Both the position numbers and the translations under genes were made by a program. From positions 1 to 6,579 of the forward strand of contig SKVE01000054.1 of the NCBI GenBank assembly GCA_007129635.1: 6,579 nt of DNA, read 5' to 3'. Shown here piece after piece: positions 1 to 5,616 of this stretch. The DNA comes from Planctomycetaceae bacterium (GTDB taxonomy: Bacteria > Planctomycetota > Planctomycetia > Pirellulales > Pirellulaceae). The notes beneath the pieces are model-generated. The model was not told where the DNA came from. It worked only from the letters and a program-made list of their open reading frames with translations, and did no database searches. The stretch's first letter is position 1. Every line of letters begins with the position of its first letter.

Positions 1-273
1 CAGCAGATTCACCTGGACGATCTGCTCTCGGCCTGTTTGAGGAACCGCCACAAAGGTCTGAGAGCAGTAGGCGTAGACCATCAACAGCAGGTGAGCCAAG
101 ATCGACAGCACCATGCACACCGACAGCGGCTTGGCTTGCCCCCAGCGAGTCCGCATCAGCACCAGCAGGGCCAGTCCCAACGCGGCAGCGCCGACCAGCA
201 GCCAGACGATCTGCTCGCTGGGCTTGGCGACCGCCGTTGCTTCCTGGACCAGATTGTCGAACCCTGTTTCCAT
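1..273 (-). CDS. TonB-like two-helix inner-membrane protein, N-terminal 91 residues (truncated by window edge)
   Basis: Partial gene: it starts with ATG at 273 and stays open to the window edge, giving 91 residues. Two hydrophobic segments are visible, at about residues 22-40 and 49-70, separated by a basic loop (RTRWGQAK). By the positive-inside rule this loop is cytoplasmic, so helix 2 exits to the periplasm. Helix 2 contains Ser57-x3-His61 followed by LLLMVYAY. TonB has the same Ser-x3-His spacing in its single helix, and that His is needed for ExbB/ExbD coupling. After the helix comes a Pro-containing stretch and an IVQVNLL strand, resembling the start of the TonB periplasmic region. The gene lies 72 nt downstream of exbD, as tonB often does. 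I infer an energy transducer that is moved by ExbB/ExbD and reaches into the periplasm. It departs from TonB in having an extra N-terminal helix. The C-terminal domain is not visible, so it could instead be another ExbBD-linked membrane protein. The ribosome site is weak (GAG about 9 nt before ATG). Confidence 0.7.
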   Translation of the reverse strand, partial: METGFDNLVQEATAVAKPSEQIVWLLVGAAALGLALLVLMRTRWGQAKPLSVCMVLSILAHLLLMVYAYCSQTFVAVPQTGREQIVQVNLL

Positions 274-290
274 GGTATTTCTCGAACGGC

Positions 291-338
291 CGCGGCAGCC
301 TCGCGAGCCGTAATTCTCTGGCTCGCGTCGCGGCAGCC
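291..338 (-). repeat. Intercistronic hairpin flanked by a 10-bp direct repeat
   Basis: Between the exbD stop and the next start there is a perfect 8-bp inverted repeat: CGCGAGCC at 302-309 pairs with GGCTCGCG at 320-327 across a 10-nt loop. It is bracketed by two copies of CGCGGCAGCC, at 291-300 and 329-338. The stem is GC-rich but no T-run follows it on the transcribed strand, so it is not a standard intrinsic terminator. It could stabilise the upstream exbD message or lower expression of the last gene relative to exbB and exbD. That role is inferred; the repeats are seen directly. Confidence 0.5.
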
Positions 339-345
339 GGTGGCA

Positions 346-762
346 TTAACGGTGGCTGGCCATCCGAACGGAGATCCCCATCTCGGCGATCCCGGCCTGA
401 CGGCATGCGTTCAAGACGCTGGCGACGTTCTGGAACGTACCTTCCGCATCGCCTCGAACAATGACTCCCAATTCCGCATACTGTTGTCGGCCGATGGTCA
501 ATTTCGAAGTCAACTGATCCAGCGTCACCGGTTGGCGGTCCAGCGAAATCTGTCCGTCCCGATAAACATTGATCACCCTTCGTTCCGGCGGCGGGCTAAG
601 CGTTTGCACGTCGCGGACGGCGGGAACCTGGACTGCGATATTCCGCTCCATCTCGACGAATCGCGTCCCTACCATGAAGAAGATGATCAGCAGGAATACG
701 ATATCGATCATGGGGGTCAGATTCATCGACGGCTGTTCATCGAAATTCGTTTTCAGCGGCAT
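346..762 (-). CDS. exbD: ExbD/TolR-family biopolymer transport protein
   Basis: The 138-residue product is a normal ExbD/TolR length. It has a short cytoplasmic N-terminus (MPLKTNFDEQPSMNLTP), one transmembrane helix at about residues 17-36, and a periplasmic domain of about 100 residues. The motif NLTPMIDIVFLLIIFFMV is the family signature. Asp20 inside the helix corresponds to the proton-carrying Asp of ExbD (Asp25 in E. coli). The protein should sit as a dimer in the ExbB pentamer pore and pass proton-motive force to a TonB-type partner. The ATG at 762 was chosen because a GAGG ribosome site (771-774) lies 8 nt upstream and the family signature begins a few residues later. A longer frame opening at 867 would overlap the exbB end by 47 nt and add a stretch without family character. 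The gene is 58 nt downstream of exbB. A TolR role cannot be excluded from this sequence. Confidence 0.93.
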   Translation of the reverse strand: MPLKTNFDEQPSMNLTPMIDIVFLLIIFFMVGTRFVEMERNIAVQVPAVRDVQTLSPPPERRVINVYRDGQISLDRQPVTLDQLTSKLTIGRQQYAELGVIVRGDAEGTFQNVASVLNACRQAGIAEMGISVRMASHR

Positions 763-820
763 CCGTGTTTCCTCGTCTCCTACTTCGCCCACACGTCTTA
801 TGCGTAGATCTTGCAACGGC

Positions 821-1726
821 TCATGCTGCCGGCCGTCGCCGATCCGGTTTGCCAGCGGTCCGTTCACCTTCCGCGCGACCGCCCGGGATATCTCCTGCGA
901 CCGAGACGACCAATCGCTGGCCCAATTCGTCCAGCGTCATGATCAACTGGTCGACTCGCCCCGAAAAATACAGGTAGGCGATCAGCGCTGGAATCGCGAC
1001 GCTCAGCCCCGCAGCGGTTGTGATCAGCGCCTGGCTGATCCCGCCGGCCAGCATCTCGGGGTTGCCCATCGCATCGGCTGTCGCGATGGCGTTAAAGGCG
1101 CGGATCATCCCCAGCACGGTCCCCAGCATGCCCAGCAGCGGGCTGATCGTGGACACGCCGTTCAGCACTCGCAGGTACCGTCGCAGGTTGTTCGTGACTC
1201 GTTCGCCCGCATCGATGATCGCTTGTTCGACTTCGACCGACGGGCGTCCCCATTTCCGTACGGCCGCTGCAAATATCTCGGATATCGGGCTGCGATTCCG
1301 CTCGCACAACTCCAACGCCGTCTCCCGATCCAGTTCTCCATCGCGGATCTGCTGCAAAAACCGTTTGACAAACGGCCGCGGAATGACTCGACCCCGCCGC
1401 AAGCTGATCGATCGTTCGAAGACGAAAACCATCAGGATGAACGAGCAGATACCGATCGGCAGCATCAGCGGCCCGCCATCGCGGATCACTTGCAACAAGT
1501 TTTGTGTCGGGATCGTGTGTTCCGGCAATCCCGCATCCGGGAAACTCACAGGCTCGATCGCCGGAAACGGTGGCGGTGTGGGCTGTTGAGCATCGGCGTA
1601 GGAACTGCCGTGGGCTAGCAGGACCAGCAGAACAAGCAGGGCGACAGCGCTCCCATGCCACTTCGCTGCCACGTCATGCGTTTTCGGTTTGCCACAGCAG
1701 CCGTTTGTTCGCCAGATTTGATTCAT
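821..1726 (-). CDS. exbB: ExbB/TolQ/MotA-family proton channel protein with signal peptide
   Basis: The product is 301 residues from the ATG at 1726. Helix 1 of the channel lies at about residues 87-105 (PLMLPIGICSFILMVFVF). A cytoplasmic domain follows, then helix 2 at about 188-210 (SPLLGMLGTVLGMIRAF) and helix 3 at about 230-253 (QALITTAAGLSVAIPALIAY). Thr203 and Thr237 match the pore threonines of E. coli ExbB (Thr148, Thr181). The position of its Glu176 is Gln232 here. An N-terminal signal peptide (hydrophobic at about 27-38, likely cut near SSYADA) is followed by a Pro-rich periplasmic stretch. E. coli ExbB lacks this leader, but ExbB-like proteins of other bacteria have one. The start at 1726 has AAGGA (1735-1739) 8 nt upstream. 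ATG codons at 1753, 1735 and 1732 are in frame but worse placed. The protein forms the motor with the exbD product and lies 44 nt after the TPR gene. The C-terminal tail is rich in Arg and Gly. Confidence 0.93.
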   Translation of the reverse strand: MNQIWRTNGCCGKPKTHDVAAKWHGSAVALLVLLVLLAHGSSYADAQQPTPPPFPAIEPVSFPDAGLPEHTIPTQNLLQVIRDGGPLMLPIGICSFILMVFVFERSISLRRGRVIPRPFVKRFLQQIRDGELDRETALELCERNRSPISEIFAAAVRKWGRPSVEVEQAIIDAGERVTNNLRRYLRVLNGVSTISPLLGMLGTVLGMIRAFNAIATADAMGNPEMLAGGISQALITTAAGLSVAIPALIAYLYFSGRVDQLIMTLDELGQRLVVSVAGDIPGGRAEGERTAGKPDRRRPAA

Positions 1727-1734
1727 CGTCATCA

Positions 1735-1739
1735 TCCTT
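1735..1739 (-). promoter_or_regulatory. Ribosome binding site deciding the exbB start
   Basis: AAGGA on the minus strand is 8 nt from the ATG at 1726, a normal spacing, but only 2 nt from the ATG at 1732 and overlapping the ATG at 1735. It sits in the loop and 3' arm of a small 6-bp hairpin (1731-1736 with 1740-1745, 3-nt loop), which might slightly mask the site. The hairpin is AU-rich and its effect is uncertain. Confidence 0.55.
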
Positions 1740-1770
1740 GATGATTTTGTCATCGGATCAGTGCGGGAGT

Positions 1771-4752
1771 TTATGAGTCGGGTCTCTGGCCGGTTTCAGG
1801 GCGATAACGCCGCAATCGCTGCGACGCCTCGCGAACATAACTCGTATCGGGATAGACTCGCACGATGCGGGCAAAGGCCAAAGCGGCCTCTTCGGATTCG
1901 CCTTGCAGTTCGTAGCACTTCCCGGCCTGCAATAGCGCCGCGGCTTGCCAACGAGGAAATTCGAACAGGTCTTCCACGCGTTGATAGGCGTGGATTGCTT
2001 GGGCGTAGTCTTTTTGATGAAGGTAGGATTCGCCGATCATCCATTGCGCCTTGGCGGCCGTCTCGGTCTGGCCACCCTCGGCGGAGCGGACGACACGTTC
2101 GTACCACTGGCGTGCTTCGTCGAATCTGGCTTTCATGGCCAAACAGCGACCGACGACATAATCGGCCTCGTATTGCTGACGAAAGCCGGGATACCGCTGG
2201 GCGATCGATCTCGCCAGCTCATACGCTTCGTCCCACCGCTGTTGTTCGACCAGGATCTGGGCGCGGCGGAGCGGGATCATGGCCATCCACGGTTCGCGAT
2301 GCGTCCGGATCCCATCGTCCAATCGTGCGTAACTTTCGGCCGCGCGATCCCATTGCCGCTGTTGGAACCGTGCTTCGGCCAACCAATATTCCGCGGGCAG
2401 TCGCAGCGGCGAATCGGGAGCCACAGCCAGCAACCGCTCCAACGGCGCGGCGATCTGGTCCCATCGCCCGGCGGACGCAGCCAACTGGCCTTGGAGGTAA
2501 AGCGTATGGACCAGGATCTCCGGCCCCGTTTCACTGGCGGCGACCAAGCGTGCCAGCAAACGTTCCGCATCGGCCGGACGTCGATCGCGGACAGCGTTTT
2601 CAGCCAGTCGATAGGTCGCATCCGCCCAGTACTGGCTGGACCGATGCTGATCGCTGATCCTCTGAAAGAGGCGGTTCGCTTCGATCGGCCGCTGCAGGTC
2701 GTACAGTAGCCACGCCTGACGGTACAAAGCGGCGTCGATCTCCTCGAAACCCGGGTATTCTTCGATCAACCGATTCAGCATCAGCAACGCGGCCTCTCGA
2801 TCGCCTTGGGACTCGATCAATCCCGCGGCATCGAAGAAAGCGTCCGCCCGATACTCCTCTACATCCGGCGCAGCGATCAGACGACGATAGCCTGCCAACG
2901 CTTCGTCCGTTCGTCCCGCTTGGTGCCAAGATTTGGCTTGCATCAACCGCGATTCGGCCGCCAGACGACTGGACGGGTGCTGGTCCACGACCTGGCCGAA
3001 CGCACTGGCCGCCGCGTTCAGGTCACCCTGCTGGTAATGGACCCAGCCGATGCCGGACCAGCCACGAGCCTGATGAGCCTCGGACGTCTGGTCGTCGGTC
3101 AATTCGCGGAAATGACGTTCCGCGATCTCGTAACGCTCCGCCCGATAAGCCGCTTCGGCCAATTCATGGATCGCTTGCCAAGCCAGTTTCTTTCGCGGTT
3201 GCGTTCCTGAAATCGCTTCGGCCAACTCCAATGCCTGGTCCAGTTGGTCCAACCGCGCATGGGCCATCACCAGATGCTGGCGGATGTTGTCCGCGTCGTC
3301 GTGGTGCTGGGGATCGACCAGCATCGGCTGCAGCAGCGCGATGGCTTCGTCAAACTGGCGTAGTTCGATCAGGGCGACGGTTCGAGCCACGGCAGCGCCG
3401 CGTTGCGTGTCGTGCGAGGCCGTCTGGGGGTTGATTCTGCCCAGGACTTGCAGCGCGGCCTGAGGTTGCTGGTTACCCAGGTGGGCTTGAGCCAGATAGT
3501 ACAAGGTCTGCTGCTCGATCGCCAATGTCGCGGGTGTTTCCACTGGGACTTGGCCGATTTCCTGTGTCTTGCTCGGATTGGTGTCCGAAACGATTTCGCT
3601 CAGCACCCGAACGGCTTCGTCAAACCGCTCTTGCCGGAACCACGCACGGCCGACCAGTTGCCGGACACGAGTCCGCAGGGGACTTGCGCGATGGTCCAGC
3701 TCAAACTGCTCGGCATGCTCCAGGACGGTATCGTCATCGCCCGCAGCAAAGGCGGCTTGGATCAAGGCCAGCCAGCTATCGTCCGCCCAGGCACTGGCTG
3801 GCCAGTCGGTCGCGGTGCGCTGGTACCACGACTGGGCTGCTTCTAGATCCCCGTGTCGTCGGTAGGCTTCGGCTAACCAGAACGCCATGGCGGGCATGAG
3901 TTCGTGTTCCGGATGGTCGGCGATGCATTCGTTTAGGGTCTCGATCGCCTCCGCCCAACGCTGTCGAGCCACATGGGACATGCCCAGCCAATAGCGAGCT
4001 TGAATCGTGCGGTCTCCGTCAGGAGAAAGGGTGATCGCCTGCTGGAATTCGATCGCTGCCTGGTCGTATCGGCCTCGCGTGTAATACGAATTGCCTAATT
4101 GGACCTGCGCGTCTTGGGCCATGCGGTCACCGCTTTGGACCAACTGCCGGTATTGGTTTCGAGCCGCGTCCACCTGTCCTTGGATCTCCAGGCAGCGACC
4201 TAGCAGAAAACGGGTTTCATGACGCACCGGGCCATCTGGAAAGGCTTGCAAACCTTCCAGCAGCCAGTGCCGCGCCTTCACCCAGTCGCGACGTGCCATC
4301 GCCAATTCGCCCAGGTGATAGAAGACGAACGCATTGAGCTGGTCGTCTGGAAATTGGTCGTGAAACCGCTTGAAGTCCTCCAGTGCCTGGTCCGTCCCTC
4401 CTGCCAGCCTTGCTGCTTCGGCGGCGCGAAACAGGGCACGGCTAGCGGATCGATGTTCGGGATAACGGGTCAAGAACTCCAGACACGACTGTCGGGCGGC
4501 CGGATAGTCCTTGGTCTGAATGTGTATCTCGGCCAACAGAAGCCATGCACTGGCGGCGCGTGGATGCTCCGGAAACCGCCGGATCAAATCCGTTAGTTTC
4601 GCTTCCGCTCGCTCCCAGTGTGCTGCGGCGACCAGTTCTTCGGCCGACTGGTACGCTTCCATGGCCGGGTCCGAAGCTGCGGACACGCTTTGCGCCAGCA
4701 ACACCATCAGCAGCGTGGTGACGATCCAACGGGATGACAAGTCGACGTACAT
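1771..4752 (-). CDS. Very large secreted tetratricopeptide-repeat protein
   Basis: The product is about 993 residues from the ATG at 4752. The first 25 residues form a signal peptide: a basic start, a hydrophobic core (WIVTTLLMVLLA) and a likely cut after SVSA. No lipobox Cys is present, so the protein should be soluble in the periplasm rather than a lipoprotein. The rest is about 25 TPR-like helical pairs with a period near 37 residues, each with a pattern such as WLLLAEIH-x4-DYPAAR-x8-FLTRYPEH. Similar units continue almost to the C-terminus, interrupted mainly by a linker of about 20 residues near residue 395. TPR proteins of the CpoB/YbgF and TonB2-associated kinds work with Tol or Exb/TonB machines, and this one lies 44 nt upstream of exbB in the same operon. 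I infer a periplasmic scaffold for the motor or its client. No enzymatic motif is seen. A GTG at 4818 would extend the frame by 22 residues and overlap the previous gene by 11 nt, but it would push the signal peptide inward, so ATG is preferred. Confidence 0.88.
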   Translation of the reverse strand: MYVDLSSRWIVTTLLMVLLAQSVSAASDPAMEAYQSAEELVAAAHWERAEAKLTDLIRRFPEHPRAASAWLLLAEIHIQTKDYPAARQSCLEFLTRYPEHRSASRALFRAAEAARLAGGTDQALEDFKRFHDQFPDDQLNAFVFYHLGELAMARRDWVKARHWLLEGLQAFPDGPVRHETRFLLGRCLEIQGQVDAARNQYRQLVQSGDRMAQDAQVQLGNSYYTRGRYDQAAIEFQQAITLSPDGDRTIQARYWLGMSHVARQRWAEAIETLNECIADHPEHELMPAMAFWLAEAYRRHGDLEAAQSWYQRTATDWPASAWADDSWLALIQAAFAAGDDDTVLEHAEQFELDHRASPLRTRVRQLVGRAWFRQERFDEAVRVLSEIVSDTNPSKTQEIGQVPVETPATLAIEQQTLYYLAQAHLGNQQPQAALQVLGRINPQTASHDTQRGAAVARTVALIELRQFDEAIALLQPMLVDPQHHDDADNIRQHLVMAHARLDQLDQALELAEAISGTQPRKKLAWQAIHELAEAAYRAERYEIAERHFRELTDDQTSEAHQARGWSGIGWVHYQQGDLNAAASAFGQVVDQHPSSRLAAESRLMQAKSWHQAGRTDEALAGYRRLIAAPDVEEYRADAFFDAAGLIESQGDREAALLMLNRLIEEYPGFEEIDAALYRQAWLLYDLQRPIEANRLFQRISDQHRSSQYWADATYRLAENAVRDRRPADAERLLARLVAASETGPEILVHTLYLQGQLAASAGRWDQIAAPLERLLAVAPDSPLRLPAEYWLAEARFQQRQWDRAAESYARLDDGIRTHREPWMAMIPLRRAQILVEQQRWDEAYELARSIAQRYPGFRQQYEADYVVGRCLAMKARFDEARQWYERVVRSAEGGQTETAAKAQWMIGESYLHQKDYAQAIHAYQRVEDLFEFPRWQAAALLQAGKCYELQGESEEAALAFARIVRVYPDTSYVREASQRLRRYRPETGQRPDS

Positions 4753-4807
4753 CCTTGTACTGGCGACCGATTCTTGCGGTTGCCAACTCCTTTTCTGACG
4801 GAAAGTG

Positions 4808-5071
4808 CTAGCACCCACCGGCCACCGGCGCGATTAACGCCAGTTCATCGCCATCGCGAAGCTCGCACGACCGGTGCTCGGAAATCGTACCCAGATGTTG
4901 CCCCGAAACCACCAGCAAACAACTGGCAGGAAAACTCTGATCCTCGGGAAGATGGCTTGCCAGCACGGCTAACGCATCATCCACGCCCTGCGAAGGCGCT
5001 AAATCGATGGCCTCCGGCAAGGGGGATGCCGTGTGGTAGTTGCGTCCCGTTACGACGACTCGAATCTTCAT
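4808..5071 (-). CDS. MoaD/ThiS-family small sulfur-carrier protein with a Gly-Gly-Cys end
   Basis: The 87-residue product has the layout of the MoaD/ThiS beta-grasp (ubiquitin-like) family. It starts with a strand (MKIRVVVTG), then a helix with VDDALAVLASHLPE, a middle strand (CLLVVSGQHLG), and the near-diagnostic closing motif LRDGDELALIAPVAGG. In this family the terminal Gly-Gly is adenylated by an E1-like enzyme (MoeB/ThiF) and converted to a thiocarboxylate that donates sulfur to molybdopterin, thiazole or other products. Here one more residue, Cys87, follows the Gly-Gly before TAG, so the exposed Gly-Gly end would need trimming or a different chemistry. The ATG has AAAGGG (5078-5083) 6 nt upstream. 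The gene sits 36 nt after the upstream 86-residue gene and 55 nt before the TPR gene. No MoeB, MoaE or ThiG gene is in the window, so I do not assign moaD or thiS. Confidence 0.82.
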   Translation of the reverse strand: MKIRVVVTGRNYHTASPLPEAIDLAPSQGVDDALAVLASHLPEDQSFPASCLLVVSGQHLGTISEHRSCELRDGDELALIAPVAGGC

Positions 5072-5107
5072 CGTCCGCCCTTTCCTTCAGGTCCGGCAGC
5101 ACGACTG

Positions 5108-5368
5108 CTACGCGGCACGGCGAATCTCCAAAAGCCGGCGCATGGCAGGCGACAGATCCAGTGTGTAAACGCCGGGGTCCGCCTTCAACGCATCACGTAC
5201 CTGCTGTAGTTGCTCCGCACTGTTCAATGCCAGATCGACGAAGATCCATTTTTTACCTGCAAATTCGCAAGCGCCGCCGCCCGTTCCACCAAGCCATTCC
5301 TGACGCACACGATAGCCCAGTTGTTCGGCTACCGAAAGCGCATGTTCAAGTAATTCAACGGTATGCAT
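5108..5368 (-). CDS. Small conserved-looking protein of unknown function
   Basis: I do not recognise this 86-residue product. It has no signal peptide or membrane helix and should be cytoplasmic. It begins with an amphipathic helix (about residues 3-17), then a short strand (YRVRQEWL) and a glycine-rich turn (GGTGGGAC) with a single Cys at residue 34. A strand pair follows (EFAGKKWIFVDLAL), then a second helix (SAEQLQQVRDALK) and an Arg-rich end. The dense Gly/Cys/Lys/Trp core looks like a selected motif rather than chance coding. It is the first gene after the predicted promoter and precedes the sulfur-carrier gene by 36 nt, so the two probably share a transcript. That pairing makes a role with the sulfur carrier possible but unproven. 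The ATG at 5368 has only a weak GGA about 9 nt upstream. Confidence 0.72.
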   Translation of the reverse strand: MHTVELLEHALSVAEQLGYRVRQEWLGGTGGGACEFAGKKWIFVDLALNSAEQLQQVRDALKADPGVYTLDLSPAMRRLLEIRRAA

Positions 5369-5421
5369 CCTAGCTTATCCATTCGCCAAAGTCCGTGGCT
5401 GTTCCCCAAGGGCCAAGCCTG

Positions 5422-5450
5422 ATTATAACCGCTTCGGCTTGAGTTGCCCA
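5422..5450 (-). promoter_or_regulatory. Predicted sigma-70-like promoter of the six-gene operon
   Basis: On the minus strand a perfect -10 box TATAAT lies at 5427-5422. TGGGCA, a 4/6 match to TTGACA, lies at 5450-5445, with a 17-nt spacer between them. Transcription would begin near 5415, leaving a leader of about 47 nt before the ATG at 5368. The -10 match is strong and the -35 weak, and planctomycete promoters are not well defined, so this is a prediction. Confidence 0.5.
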
Positions 5451-5530
5451 GTTCAATCCGTCGATACCACTAAAACACGTAAGGACCTTTCAGGTAACGA
5501 GTTAAGGCAAGTCGAATCGGCAAGACGCGA

Positions 5531-5574
5531 AGTTCATCGGCGACCAGGCAAACGAGTCAAAATGGCGATGAACT
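5531..5574. repeat. 9-bp inverted repeat upstream of the kinase gene
   Basis: AGTTCATCG at 5531-5539 is matched exactly by CGATGAACT at 5566-5574, with a 26-nt spacer. It ends 42 nt before the kinase ATG. It could be a dimeric regulator site or a stem in the kinase leader RNA. The spacer is long for a classical operator, and a 9-bp match can occur by chance in a region this size. Confidence 0.35.
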
Positions 5575-5605
5575 ACCGAGTCTAGCGATGGCGGCGAGGA
5601 AGACC

Positions 5606-5610
5606 GAGGA
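5606..5610 (+). promoter_or_regulatory. Ribosome binding site deciding the kinase start
   Basis: GAGGA lies 6 nt before the ATG at 5617. A TTG codon directly upstream (5614) is also in frame, but the spacing to it would be only 3 nt, so ATG is the better start. Confidence 0.7.
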
Positions 5611-5616
5611 AGCTTG

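Larger units (their letters stand above)
5369..5616. other. Divergent intergenic region
   Basis: This stretch of 248 nt separates the minus-strand operon from the plus-strand kinase gene. It holds a good minus-strand promoter candidate and a 9-bp inverted repeat, both listed separately. I see no convincing plus-strand -35/-10 pair, no small coding frame with a good ribosome site, and no tRNA-like or riboswitch-like fold. A near-identical 10-mer, AACGAGT(T/C)AA, occurs at 5496-5505 and 5551-5560, 55 nt apart. Confidence 0.6.

Noticed and set aside
37..807. Long plus-strand open frame (256 codons) across the TonB-like and exbD genes
   Set aside because: It lies opposite two genes with clear family signatures. 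Its product is rich in Gln, His and Arg without any domain pattern, as expected for an antisense shadow in GC-rich DNA.
569..1618. Plus-strand open frame of 349 codons opposite exbB and exbD
   Set aside because: The composition is shadow-like (Arg, Ser, Asp, Gln runs), there is no plausible ribosome site, and the opposite strand encodes unmistakable ExbB and ExbD motifs.
1761..2657. Plus-strand open frame of 298 codons opposite the TPR gene, and similar frames through 2709
   Set aside because: The product is Arg/Pro-rich and without recognisable fold, while the minus strand carries regular TPR units throughout.
2080..4700. Repeated protein units in the TPR gene, considered as a possible recent tandem DNA duplication
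   Set aside because: The units share only the TPR consensus at protein level. I see no long identical nucleotide blocks, so the array is old and diverged.
4442..4786. Minus-strand frame opening just after the AAAAGGAG sequence (TTG/ATG-type start near 4785)
   Set aside because: The start would be too close to the ribosome-like site, and the frame runs inside the TPR gene in another phase, giving an Arg/Gly-rich product with no domain signal.
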